Notes: generated by a model not told the origin, from the letters alone. A stretch of 64,000 bases of DNA from VRUE01 sp963824705 (GCA_963824705.1 CAWGQE010000003.1:2108001-2172000); one strand, 5' to 3'; shown: positions 25,513-33,878, numbered from the stretch's first letter. Program-made: numbers and translations.

Positions 25513-25860
25513 ATGCTGGTCGAACCGCCGGCTCCCCAGTCACCCCATACGCCGCTGCGAATCGCGAACCTTGAGGTCCGCCCTGCCGAGCTGCAGGTTC
25601 TGGTCGAGGAGCGCAGGGTCGGTTTCACCGTGCGCGAGTTCCAGCTCTTCTTCCTGCTCTTCGAACGGATCGACAGCGTCGTGCAGCGGCCGGAGATCTA
25701 CGAGGCGATGTGGGGAGGCGAGATGCCCCGCCGCAATCGCTCAGTCGACGTGCTGGTCCGCAAGGTGCGGGCGAAGCTGGAGGAAGCGGCGCCCGACTGG
25801 CAATACGTTCACACCCACTTCGGCATCGGCTACCGCTTCATGCCGGAGGAGCTCCCCTGA
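25513..25860 (+). CDS. Receiver-less OmpR/PhoB-type winged-helix DNA-binding protein
   Basis: 115 residues from the ATG at 25513. The whole protein is a Trans_reg_C winged helix: FTVREFQLFFLLFERIDSVV, EAMWGGEMPRRNRSVDVLV (recognition helix), VRAKLEE and FGIGYRF (wing). No receiver domain is encoded upstream in frame; the preceding region holds the lysC start and repeats. Such a protein could bind 11-bp direct repeats constitutively or depend on a separate partner. It neighbours phosphate genes and has a PHO-like array in its own promoter. Its end overlaps the convergent phosphoesterase gene by 31 bp. Confidence 0.8.
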   Translation: MLVEPPAPQSPHTPLRIANLEVRPAELQVLVEERRVGFTVREFQLFFLLFERIDSVVQRPEIYEAMWGGEMPRRNRSVDVLVRKVRAKLEEAAPDWQYVHTHFGIGYRFMPEELP

Positions 25861-27566
25861 GAGGAGTCGGCCCGCCGCCCGGCGACCGGGCGTTTGGCGA
25901 CGGTCGATTCTTCCGGCGAGGCGTCGAACAGCGAGGCTTCGAAGCCGGTTAGGGTCGGGTCGGCCGCGTAGCCGAGCGGTTCGAGGCCGAACAGCTCCTC
26001 GACGCTGCGCAGGAAGGAGAAGTGGTTGTAGTAGGCGCTTTCTTCCACCGTGCCCGGGGCGAGGTACGGAGAGATCATGAGCATCCCCACGCGGCCGCCG
26101 CCGCCGGTCGGTTTGATCGGCCCGGTCGCGGGCGGTTCCGTGCTCGGCGGTGCCGGGGGGGCGGGCAGGTTCGGGTATTCGGGCGTAGCGCAGCAGGAGC
26201 TGGTGTCCGGTTCCGGGGTCGTCTGGGGCGCCTGGTCGAAGGTGATCGCGATCAGACCACCTTCTTCCTGATAGGCAGGCGAGGCGGTGATCTCAGGGAT
26301 CGTGGTTTTTAGGAAGTCTTCGGTTGCGGCCAGGCCGGCGGGCTGTTCGGGTGCGCACGGCGTTTCGCTGCCGTCATGGCAGGCGTTGGGCACGATGTAG
26401 GAGAGCGACGGCGTGTCTTCCGCTTTCTGCAGGTCCAGAGCGAGCTGGTCGAGGCCGACGTCGCTTTCGCCGCATTTGGGGTCTTCGGTGAGGCCGGCGA
26501 AGTAGACGAAGGGGTTGCGCCAGGTCTGGAAGGCGTCCCCTTGGAGCGGGGCCGCGTTGGGATCGGCCCCGCCGAGGGCAGGATGGCGGCAGCTGGTCGG
26601 CTGGCCCGCGCCGGCGCCATTGGCGATGTCCTCGACGTACGCCTTCCAGGTCAATTTGGCTTCGACCAGCTGCTTGGGAAGCGTTTCGGTCTCGGCCGGG
26701 TAGACGCACCCTTGCCCTTCCACCTGTCCTTCCGCGTTCACGGTGCCCGGCGCGATCGCCGTGTATTCGGGACAGTTCAGCGCCGTCTGCGGCGTCGGCC
26801 CCTGACCGCTGAGCAGAGCGATCTCGTTGGCCAGCCCGCCCTGGGCGACCGCGTAGTAGTTGGAGAGCAGCTTGCCTTCGCCGGCCAGGGTTTCGGCCAG
26901 GTAAGGCGCAGGCGATTCTTTGCCGAAGGCTTCTTCGTAGCCGTGACCGTCGAGCACGATCAGGAAGACGTGTTTGATTTCGGGCAGCGCTTCTTCCCCT
27001 TCTTCGGGGTCGAAGGGCACCGGGTTGGGGGTTGGGGCCGGTGCGGCCGCCGGCGCCTCTTCTTCGAGCGGGGCTTCCAACGGCACTTCGGGAGCGGCGG
27101 CGGCGCTCGCCGCTTCGGCGACCGGTTCCGGCGCTTCCGCGACGGGTTCTTCGACTTCGGAGGGTTCTGAGCCACCCATTTCTTCGAGGATGATCGCCGC
27201 CGACCCCGCCCCCTGGGCCAGTGGGTTGGTGACCGATCCGAGCACGACGCCGGCCGCCAGCAGCGCCATCACCGCGATCGCGGCGACCTGCGGCGAGGGC
27301 ATGAAGCTCCAGCGATCGTCCCTCTCGCCGTCATCGTCGCCCGCAGCCAGACCGGCGGGCGCCGCGGAGGGTGACGCGCCTGCATCCGCCTCCCGACCGC
27401 GCTCCTTCAAGGCGGCCACGCGGCTCGCCACGACGGCGGGAAGGGGGCCGTTCCTGCTGCCGCACTCCAGGCAGTAGCGCTGGCCGGGCCCGGTACGGGC
27501 GCCGCAATCGCCGCAGCGCTCGGCCGCCGTCTTGGCAGAACCCGCCTCGTCGCCCGGAACAGTCAC
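25830..27566 (-). CDS. Membrane-anchored phosphoesterase with N-terminal zinc ribbon
   Basis: About 578 residues from the GTG at 27566 (GGGGG upstream); an ATG at 27611 is possible. The cytoplasmic N-terminus holds a C4 zinc ribbon (CGDCG...YCLECG). A TM helix follows (VAAIAVMALLAAGVVLGSV), then an Ala/Pro/Glu-rich spacer and an extracytoplasmic domain that begins HVFLIVLDGHGYEEAF and includes FDQAP and MLMISPYLAPGT. The latter is the phosphoesterase family of AcpA and phosphatidylcholine-specific phospholipase C, with metal-binding residues recognisable but altered (DGHGY for the common ENHSY). It would release phosphate from phosphoesters outside the cell. Having a zinc ribbon on such an enzyme is unusual. 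Confidence 0.72.
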   Translation of the reverse strand: MTVPGDEAGSAKTAAERCGDCGARTGPGQRYCLECGSRNGPLPAVVASRVAALKERGREADAGASPSAAPAGLAAGDDDGERDDRWSFMPSPQVAAIAVMALLAAGVVLGSVTNPLAQGAGSAAIILEEMGGSEPSEVEEPVAEAPEPVAEAASAAAAPEVPLEAPLEEEAPAAAPAPTPNPVPFDPEEGEEALPEIKHVFLIVLDGHGYEEAFGKESPAPYLAETLAGEGKLLSNYYAVAQGGLANEIALLSGQGPTPQTALNCPEYTAIAPGTVNAEGQVEGQGCVYPAETETLPKQLVEAKLTWKAYVEDIANGAGAGQPTSCRHPALGGADPNAAPLQGDAFQTWRNPFVYFAGLTEDPKCGESDVGLDQLALDLQKAEDTPSLSYIVPNACHDGSETPCAPEQPAGLAATEDFLKTTIPEITASPAYQEEGGLIAITFDQAPQTTPEPDTSSCCATPEYPNLPAPPAPPSTEPPATGPIKPTGGGGRVGMLMISPYLAPGTVEESAYYNHFSFLRSVEELFGLEPLGYAADPTLTGFEASLFDASPEESTVAKRPVAGRRADSSQGSSSGMKR

Positions 27567-27625
27567 TCGACCCCCGATTTTCGCCCTCCGAGGGACCCGA
27601 GTTGTGAACATCCTGAGTACAGCCG

Positions 27626-27662
27626 TTAACAACTGATCTGGCCGATTAACAACTCGGAAACA
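27626..27662 (+). promoter_or_regulatory. TTAACAACT repeat array between the phosphoesterase and zinc-ribbon genes
   Basis: TTAACAACT occurs at 27626 and 27646, 20 bp apart, and GAAACA follows the second copy 11 bp on (27657). The last pair resembles TTCACA/GAAACA at 31889-31905 before pstS. It lies between two divergent genes and may serve both. Confidence 0.45.
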
Positions 27663-27711
27663 TTTTGGGCGGGGCTGCCGCGACAATCCATGCGAGTTGA
27701 CCGACGTCTCG

Positions 27712-28386
27712 ATGCCACCCGCATCACAGCCCGATATCGCTGCTTCCTGGCCTGGGGCCGCCCCCGTTCCGAATGAGCTGGAGGCACCCACGGTTCAGTC
27801 CGCGGCGGTGCAGAGCGGCGATCACTGCCCATCGTGTGGGGCGATGATGGCGAGCGATCAGCGCTACTGCCTGAATTGCGGCCAGCGGCGCGGCGATCCG
27901 AGGCTTCCCTTCATGGACGCGGTCGTCCTGATGGATGCCGTCAACAAACCCGCACAAGCCTCCCCTCCGCCGCCGAAGAAAAAAAAGCGGTCGGGCGTCT
28001 CCCCCAACGCTGCCCTGATCGCCGGCGTCGGGACGCTTCTGCTCGCTCTTGGCATCGGGGTGCTGATCGGGCGCTCCGGCCACCAGGAAGTCGCCCAGAC
28101 GTCGTCCGCGCCGATAGTGATCCACAGCGGTGGCGGCGAAGAAACGGCGACCGCCTCGTCCAAAGGCAAAACCACGACGGGCGGCGGCGCGGCGAACGCG
28201 AAGACCAAGAAGCAGAAAGAAGCCGCGGCGAAGGCAGCGGAAGCGCACCCCGCGGCTGAAGAAGTCATCAAACCGACCAATGGCGTGAAGCTGGCGCCGC
28301 CGACGGTCAAGCCCGGCGACAAGTGCGAAGCGGGGGCCGCCGGCTGCGAAGGCGGCAAGTTCACCGGCAACTTCTTCGGCGAATGA
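27712..28386 (+). CDS. Zinc-ribbon single-pass membrane protein of unknown function
   Basis: 224 residues from the ATG at 27712; an in-frame TTG at 27697 is an alternative, and neither has a strong Shine-Dalgarno. A C4 zinc ribbon (CPSCG...YCLNCGQ) near residue 40 is followed by a Pro/Lys stretch, a TM helix (ALIAGVGTLLLALGIGVLIG), and an Ala/Lys/Gly-rich tail ending in CEAGAAGCEGGKFTGNFFGE. The topology would put the ribbon in the cytoplasm and the tail outside. It faces the phosphoesterase, which has a similar ribbon, and its TGA overlaps the start of the third ribbon protein. No known family fits. Confidence 0.65.
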   Translation: MPPASQPDIAASWPGAAPVPNELEAPTVQSAAVQSGDHCPSCGAMMASDQRYCLNCGQRRGDPRLPFMDAVVLMDAVNKPAQASPPPPKKKKRSGVSPNAALIAGVGTLLLALGIGVLIGRSGHQEVAQTSSAPIVIHSGGGEETATASSKGKTTTGGGAANAKTKKQKEAAAKAAEAHPAAEEVIKPTNGVKLAPPTVKPGDKCEAGAAGCEGGKFTGNFFGE

Positions 28387-28862
28387 GCATCCTGCCGAAA
28401 TCCCTGCGCAACCCCCGGCGCGCCGCCAAGCCGGCATCCAACGGCTCTTCTCCCGCCGCCGCGACCAACGGCCACGCGCCGGCACCGGCGCAGAATCCCG
28501 CGACGCCCCAGAGGCCGGCGAGCCCAGCCATCGGCCAGGAGCTGCTGGTCGACCTCGAACGGAGGCGCGACCAGCTGGTCGCCCGAGTCGCCGAGCTGCA
28601 GTGGGACCTCGGCGGGCTCGTCTACGAGATGGCGATCCGCAACCAGATCAAGGTCGAGGTCCTGGTCAAGCGGGCGGTCGCCCTCCAGGACGCCGACGCC
28701 GAGCTCAGCGAGGTCGAACGAATCGTCCGCACCGAGGAGACCGGTACCGCCGGAACCTGCTCCAACTGCAGCGCCCCGCACTCGAGCGGTGCAACCTACT
28801 GTTGGCAGTGCGGTCAGCCATTGCTCGCCCAAGTCTCAAGCGACTCGATCCTGCGTCGCTGA
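28383..28862 (+). CDS. Coiled-coil protein with C-terminal zinc ribbon
   Basis: 159 residues from the ATG at 28383 (ATGA overlap with the previous gene). A disordered N-terminus rich in Ala, Pro and Asn is followed by a helical region (LLVDLERRRDQLVARVAELQ, then DAELSEVERIV) with heptad character. The C-terminus is a C4 zinc ribbon (CSNCS...YCWQCG). It has no signal peptide or TM helix. Co-translation with the membrane zinc-ribbon protein suggests they work together. I cannot assign a function. Confidence 0.65.
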   Translation: MSILPKSLRNPRRAAKPASNGSSPAAATNGHAPAPAQNPATPQRPASPAIGQELLVDLERRRDQLVARVAELQWDLGGLVYEMAIRNQIKVEVLVKRAVALQDADAELSEVERIVRTEETGTAGTCSNCSAPHSSGATYCWQCGQPLLAQVSSDSILRR

Positions 28863-28878
28863 GCCTGTCGCCGGCTAC

Positions 28879-28977
28879 TAAGGCCGTCTGACCAAGCAGA
28901 TCAAGGACGCAGGGAGTGCCGTGTGCTCTGCACACAAACGACCGAGGACGCCGAGATGCGCCGGTCAGACGGCCTTA
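28879..28977. terminator. 15-bp inverted repeat between convergent genes
   Basis: taaggccgtctgacc (28879-28893) is repeated exactly in inverse at 28963-28977, enclosing 69 nt. Inside it gtgtgc/gcacac (28921-28935) forms a second 6-bp stem with a 3-nt loop. The right arm contains the pstB stop codon. It may terminate both strands. Confidence 0.5.
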
Positions 28978-29880
28978 GCCGAAGCGGCCGCTGACGTAGT
29001 CGCGCGTGCGGGGGTCATCCGGGTGACTGAAGATCTTCTCGGTATCGGCGAACTCGATCAGCGTCCCCGACGGCTCGCCGTGGCTCGAATCGAGGCTGAA
29101 GAAGGCGGTCCTGTCGGCGACTCGCGCCGCCTGCTGCATGTTGTGGGTGACGATCACGATCGTGAAGCGGCCTTTGAGGCTGTGCATCAGATCCTCGATC
29201 GACGCGGTCGCGATCGGGTCCAACGCGGATGCGGGCTCGTCGAGCAGCAGAACGTCAGGCTCAATCGCGATCGCGCGGGCGATGCAGAGGCGCTGCTGTT
29301 GGCCGCCGGAGAGACCGAGGGCGCTGTCCTTGAGCCGATCCTTCACCTCTTCCCAGAGGGCCGCCCCACGCAGCGCCTCCTCGACCCGCTCGTCCAGCCC
29401 CTTCTTCATACCGAGGTTGCGCGGCGCCCAGGCGATGTTGTCGTAGATCGACTTCGCGAACGGGTTCGGTTTCTGGAAGACCATTCCGATCCGCCGCCGC
29501 ACCTCCACCCGGTCGACGTCGCTCGCGTACATGTCGTGGCCGTGGTAGAGGACCTGGCCCTCGATCCTGAAGCTGGCCACCGAGTCGTTCATCCGGTTGA
29601 GGCTGCGCAGGAAGGTCGTCTTGCCGCAGCCCGAGGGACCGATCAAAGCCGTTATCCGGTTGCGCGGGATGCGCAGGTTGACTGCTGCGAGCGCCCGCTT
29701 GCGCCCGTAGTAGACCGAGACCTCGCGGGCTTCGAAGACCGCTTCGAGCCCGGCCTCCCGGCTCGTCGCCCCGCTGGCATCGCCGGGAACCACGACCGGC
29801 CCGCTCTGAATTCGAACCCGGCCGGGCACCGAGGGCGCATCCCGCTCGAAGCCAGCAAAGGAGTCGAGATTGCTGCTCAT
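28975..29880 (-). CDS. pstB: Phosphate ABC transporter ATP-binding protein
   Basis: 301 residues from the ATG at 29880. GPSGCGKTTFLRSLNRMND (Walker A plus the PstB-specific extension), FQKPNPFAKSIYDN (Q-loop), LSGGQQQRLCIARA (signature) and LLLDEPASALDP (Walker B) identify PstB. It powers high-affinity phosphate uptake with PstA and PstC. It carries about 50 extra N-terminal residues relative to usual PstB. The ATG overlaps the pstA stop by 4 nt, so it is translationally coupled. Confidence 0.97.
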   Translation of the reverse strand: MSSNLDSFAGFERDAPSVPGRVRIQSGPVVVPGDASGATSREAGLEAVFEAREVSVYYGRKRALAAVNLRIPRNRITALIGPSGCGKTTFLRSLNRMNDSVASFRIEGQVLYHGHDMYASDVDRVEVRRRIGMVFQKPNPFAKSIYDNIAWAPRNLGMKKGLDERVEEALRGAALWEEVKDRLKDSALGLSGGQQQRLCIARAIAIEPDVLLLDEPASALDPIATASIEDLMHSLKGRFTIVIVTHNMQQAARVADRTAFFSLDSSHGEPSGTLIEFADTEKIFSHPDDPRTRDYVSGRFG

Positions 29881-30755
29881 CGCGTCATCCTCGCACGGCT
29901 GCGCGCCAGCAGAGCCCGCGCGCCGAGGCTGGCGAAGAGGATCGCCGAGAGCAGGACCAGCGAGCAGCCCCAAGCGCGAGTGAAGCCTTCCGGGTTCGCT
30001 TCCTCGGAGAGGGTGAAGATCGTCACCGGGATGTTGGGGATCGCTTCAAACGGATTGAGGCTGAGTTTTCGCGCGTCGAAAACGGAGCAGACCAAGATCA
30101 GCGGCGCCGTCTCACCGGCGGCGCGGGCGACGGCGAGCACGGTCGAGGTGACGATGCCGCCGAGCGCGGTCGGCAGGATCACGGTCAGCACCGAGCGCCA
30201 GCGGCTGACGCCGAGCGCATCGGAGGCTTCGCGCAGGCTGTTCGGCACCAGCAGGAGCACCTCCTGGCTGCCGCGGGCGATCAACGGCAGCTCGATGATC
30301 GCCAGTGCCAGCGAGGCGGCAATGGCCGATTGGGTCTGGGTCGGTTTGACGAGCAGCGCGAAGATGAAGAGGCCAATGATGATCGAAGGCAGCCCGTTCA
30401 TCAGGTCGAGCGTCGAGCGCACGAATCCCGAGACCCGCGAGCCGGAGAACTCGGTCAGATAGACCGCGATGAGGACGCCGATCGGCATCGCGATCACGGT
30501 GGCAATGAGCACGATAAGCCCAGTTCCAACGATTGCCGGTCCGATCCCGGTCGGTTCGCCGGTGAAGAGGAAGTCGAGGCTGATCGCCTTGGCGCCGCGC
30601 GAGACGACCGTGTAGGTGACGATGCCGAGTACGACGACCGCGACCACTGCGGCGGCGGTCGCGCCGCTCTCGGCGAATCGGCTGACGATCCGGCGCCTGC
30701 GCAGGTTGCCCGAGGCAGTCAGAGGGGCGGTGGGATCGAAGCCCGCCGCGCTCAC
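29877..30755 (-). CDS. pstA: Phosphate ABC transporter permease
   Basis: 292 residues from a GTG at 30755 that overlaps the pstC stop. Six TM helices and the EAA loop (EASDALGVSRWRSVLTVILP) are visible, with ARAAGETAPLI, which is characteristic of PstA. It forms half of the membrane channel. Order pstC-pstA-pstB on the minus strand with overlapping junctions makes a single operon that ends at the 28879-28977 hairpin. Confidence 0.95.
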   Translation of the reverse strand: MSAAGFDPTAPLTASGNLRRRRIVSRFAESGATAAAVVAVVVLGIVTYTVVSRGAKAISLDFLFTGEPTGIGPAIVGTGLIVLIATVIAMPIGVLIAVYLTEFSGSRVSGFVRSTLDLMNGLPSIIIGLFIFALLVKPTQTQSAIAASLALAIIELPLIARGSQEVLLLVPNSLREASDALGVSRWRSVLTVILPTALGGIVTSTVLAVARAAGETAPLILVCSVFDARKLSLNPFEAIPNIPVTIFTLSEEANPEGFTRAWGCSLVLLSAILFASLGARALLARSRARMTR

Positions 30756-31756
30756 TTCGCCACGCTCCGCGAGTAGTCGAAGCGGCGGCCGATCCACTGG
30801 GCGAGGAGGTTGGAGATCAGTCCGATAACGAGCAGGATCACGCCGAGGTAGTACAGCGAAGCAGCGTGCATGTCGTTGAGGAAACCAGGGAATTGATTAG
30901 CGATGCGCGCTGCCAGCGTGTCGCCCGTTTCGAACAGGTTGGCGTTGATCTTCGAGCCGGCGCCGATCACCTGGGTCACCGCGATCGCCTCGCCGAGCGC
31001 GCGGCCGAGGCCGAGCAGCGAGGCCGCGGTGACGCCGGAGGCGGTGGTCGGCAGAACCACACCGCGCACGACCTCCCAGCGCGTCGCACCGAGGGCGCTG
31101 GCGCCGTCCTGCATCTCGTGCGGGACGGAGAGGAAGAGGTCGCGCGAGATCGAGGCGATGATCGGGATGATCATGATCGTCAGGATCAGACTGGCGGTGA
31201 AGACGCTGGCGCCGGTGGTCTGCGGCGGCCCGAAGAGAGGGATGAAGCCGAGCGTGTTGTGCAGCCAGGGCTCGATGTCGGACTGGACGAAGGGAGCGAG
31301 GACCAGGATCCCCCAGAAGCCGAGGATGACGCTGGGGATCGCCGCCAGCATCTCGACCAACGGCGAGATCACTCCGCGCACGCCACTCGGCGCCAGCAGG
31401 CTGAGGAAGAGGCCGATCGAGACCGCGATCGGCCCGCCGATCGCCAGCGCGACAAAGGAGCTGACGACGGTGCCGAAGATGAGCGTGCCGGCGCCGTAGA
31501 CGTTGAAGTTGGGCTGCCAGGTGGTGTGGGTGAGGAAGCCGAGCCCGAACTTGGAGATCGAGGGGCTGGCGCCGTGAATCATCTGGTAGGCGACCAAGAG
31601 CAGGACCACCGCACCGAGCAGAGAGGCGAGTGCGCAGACGCCGAAAAGAAGACCGTCACCAAAGCGATCGATCCGGCGGAGCCTGCTCGCGGCGCGCGCG
31701 TCTCGCCCGTTGTCTCCTGCCGGCATGTAGGCCGGATTCACCGTGGTGCCACTCAT
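30752..31756 (-). CDS. pstC: Phosphate ABC transporter permease
   Basis: 334 residues from the ATG at 31756; an earlier in-frame codon at 31801 would cover the promoter. Six TM helices are visible, with FGTVVSSFVALAIGGPIAVS, PSVILGFWGILVLAP, the EAA-type loop ALGATRWEVVRGVVLP, and GRALGEAIAV, all typical of PstC. It is first in the pstCAB operon. The divergent pstS shares its 238-bp upstream region, which contains the 11-bp repeats. Confidence 0.95.
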   Translation of the reverse strand: MSGTTVNPAYMPAGDNGRDARAASRLRRIDRFGDGLLFGVCALASLLGAVVLLLVAYQMIHGASPSISKFGLGFLTHTTWQPNFNVYGAGTLIFGTVVSSFVALAIGGPIAVSIGLFLSLLAPSGVRGVISPLVEMLAAIPSVILGFWGILVLAPFVQSDIEPWLHNTLGFIPLFGPPQTTGASVFTASLILTIMIIPIIASISRDLFLSVPHEMQDGASALGATRWEVVRGVVLPTTASGVTAASLLGLGRALGEAIAVTQVIGAGSKINANLFETGDTLAARIANQFPGFLNDMHAASLYYLGVILLVIGLISNLLAQWIGRRFDYSRSVAK

Positions 31757-31809
31757 CGGCGCGCAGCGTAGAGGAGATTCAATGCCCCTGACAGTGCACA
31801 ACCTCCTTT

Positions 31810-31853
31810 TTCACAACTTAGTTACAACTCAGTAACAAGTCAGCAACGTGACC
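31810..31853. promoter_or_regulatory. PHO-box-like array between pstC and pstS
   Basis: TTCACA (31810), GTTACA (31821), GTAACA (31832) and GCAACG (31843) are spaced exactly 11 bp. The first three fit TTHACA at 5-6 of 6 positions. A further pair TTCACA/GAAACA at 31889/31900 has the same spacing. This is the expected architecture for PhoB/PhoP binding over a pst promoter. Confidence 0.7.
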
Positions 31854-31994
31854 CTCTTCGTTGGGCACCGACCGTGCGATGCATCTCTTTCACAAGATTG
31901 AAACATGTGTGGGTTGCCCCGACCCCATGCTGTGCCTGCTCGGGCTGCTCCTTGCGCCCGCGAGAGACATCGAAACGAGTCGAAAGGAATTCTC

Positions 31995-33005
31995 TTGAAT
32001 CGCATCAGGTTGCTTGGCGTGGCCATCGGGGCCGTGCTGGTAATGGCGACGGGAGTGGCCAATGCCTCCGCCGCCGGCCTCACCGGAGCTGGGTCATCGC
32101 TGGTTGCGCCGCTCATGGCCAACTGGATCAGCGGCTTCGAAATCAAAGAAGGCATCCCGGTCAAATACGCCTCTGTGGGCTCCGGGGCGGGCATCGCCCA
32201 GATCACCGCCCGCACGGTCGACTTCGGCGCCTCCGACGCGCCCCTGACGCCCGAACAGGCCGGCGCTTGCAACAGCTGCGTTCAGATCCCGTGGGCGCTG
32301 ACCGCCACCGGCGTCGGCTTCAAAATCCCGGGTGTAAAAAAACTCAACCTCACCGGGCCGATCCTGGCCAGCATCTACTTCGGCAAGATCACGCAGTGGA
32401 ACGATCCGAAGATCAAGGCGCTCAACCCAGGTGTGAAACTGCCCGGACTGAAGATCACCCCGGTCTTCCGCAGCGACGGCTCCGGTGACACCTACGCCTT
32501 CACCAGCTACCTCTCCAAAGTCAGCAAGGCGTGGAAGAGCGAAGTCGGCGCCTCGACCACCGTTCAGTTCCCTCCCGGTGGTGTCGGCGCCAAAGGTAAC
32601 TCCGGCGTGACCTCGACGGTCACCTCGACCAACGGTTCGATCGGCTACATCTCCGCCTCGTACCTGATCGCCGCGGGCCTCGGTGCCGCCGCGCTGCAGA
32701 ACAAGGCGGGCAAGTTCGAGCTGCCGAACCTGAAAAACATCGAATCGGCTGCGTCCTACGTGACGCACCTCTCGAAATCCAACACGGCCAGCATCGTCGA
32801 TCCGCCGGCGAAGGCCTCGATTGCCTACCCGCTCTCGACCTTCACCTACGCGATCGTGCCGCACAACGCCCCCCAGAAGGGCTTCCTGCAGCAGTTCCTC
32901 AACTACGCGACCACGACCGGTCAGAAATACGGTGCGGCGCTTGATTTCGCACCGCTGCCCAAAGTCGTCACCACGGCGGCCAAAAGCGCGATCGGCTCCC
33001 TCTAG
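31995..33005 (+). CDS. pstS: Phosphate ABC transporter substrate-binding protein
   Basis: 336 residues from a TTG at 31995 with AAAGGA upstream. Signal peptide about 1-26 (ending NASA). GAGSSLVAPLM, VGSGAGIAQI, VDFGASDAPLT and FRSDGSGDTYAFTSYL are the phosphate-contacting loops of PstS. It has no lipobox Cys, so it is probably soluble or wall-associated. It is divergent from pstCAB and is the likely cognate binding protein. The paralogue at 509-1795 shares the motifs but is longer. Confidence 0.93.
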   Translation: MNRIRLLGVAIGAVLVMATGVANASAAGLTGAGSSLVAPLMANWISGFEIKEGIPVKYASVGSGAGIAQITARTVDFGASDAPLTPEQAGACNSCVQIPWALTATGVGFKIPGVKKLNLTGPILASIYFGKITQWNDPKIKALNPGVKLPGLKITPVFRSDGSGDTYAFTSYLSKVSKAWKSEVGASTTVQFPPGGVGAKGNSGVTSTVTSTNGSIGYISASYLIAAGLGAAALQNKAGKFELPNLKNIESAASYVTHLSKSNTASIVDPPAKASIAYPLSTFTYAIVPHNAPQKGFLQQFLNYATTTGQKYGAALDFAPLPKVVTTAAKSAIGSL

Positions 33006-33029
33006 GAGCTGGACCCGACGCCGCGTCGG

Positions 33030-33878
33030 TCAGGCAAACGCCTGGCTGGCGCGGCGGCGCAGGTCGGCGTTGAGCATCCCGGTCACCTGACTGGGGCTCT
33101 CGCCGGCGGCGGGGATCGCGTCCCCGATCAAGCCGCTGGCACGGAAGCCGTAGAGCGGCGCATCGAAGCCCGCCGCGCGGATCTTGCGGACCAGCTGCAC
33201 CGCGGAGGGCGTGTCGGCGCCGGGACCGCAGAGCACGATCGCGGTCGGCTCGAGAGCACCGAGAGCGCGCTCCATCCGCTCCTCGCCGAGCTCGTCGGAA
33301 AGCATCAGCACGCGGAAGCCGGCCCGGCGCAGAGCGAGGTCGAGCGCCTGAGCGTGAACCGCCTCCAGCTCGGAGCCACGGCTCGAGTCGAGCAGCAGGA
33401 TGCCGGCGGGCCGCGACGCGGCGGAGGCAAGGCGTCGGGCGCCGTGCAGCCAGCCGGTGGCCCAGCGCGCGGCGAACTCCAGCTCCGCCTCGCGCTCGGG
33501 ATCGGCGGCAAGAGCATCGATAGCGGGGAGCAGCATCTCCTCCACCGTCCGCTCCAGCGGCCGCACCGCGAGGCTCTCCTCGACGGCGCGGTCGGCGGCG
33601 TCCTCGTCGAAGCTCTCGAGCGCGACCCGCAGGCTGTCGCCATTGGCAGGCGCCTCCTGGCGCTGGCGTGCCAGCTCGATCGCCGAAGAGATGTTGCCGG
33701 TGGTCGCGAGGGCGTCGCGCAGCGTCTGCAGCTCGACCAGCTCGTAGTTGCGGTGGTTGCCCACGGTGCGCTTCGGCACCGGGTAGCCGTAGCGTCGCTC
33801 CCAACTGCGCAAGGTGTTGGGACTGACGCCCAGCACTTCGGCAGCGGCATTGGTTCGGATTCCCGGCATGCGCAGCAT
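33030..33878 (-). CDS. MerR-family regulator with B12-binding-like C-terminal domain
   Basis: 282 residues; the ATG at 33869 is an alternative start. The N-terminal MerR winged helix reads EVLGVSPNTLRSWERRYGYP followed by NHRNYELVELQTL. The rest (about 90-282) has the size and alternating helix/strand pattern of the cobalamin-binding module found in LitR/CarH light sensors, with LLLDSSRGSELEAVHAQAL. However, I see no clear DxHxxG cobalamin motif, so it may not bind B12. It ends 24 nt from pstS, with a small stem (33015-33029) between them. Confidence 0.7.
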   Translation of the reverse strand: MLRMPGIRTNAAAEVLGVSPNTLRSWERRYGYPVPKRTVGNHRNYELVELQTLRDALATTGNISSAIELARQRQEAPANGDSLRVALESFDEDAADRAVEESLAVRPLERTVEEMLLPAIDALAADPEREAELEFAARWATGWLHGARRLASAASRPAGILLLDSSRGSELEAVHAQALDLALRRAGFRVLMLSDELGEERMERALGALEPTAIVLCGPGADTPSAVQLVRKIRAAGFDAPLYGFRASGLIGDAIPAAGESPSQVTGMLNADLRRRASQAFA

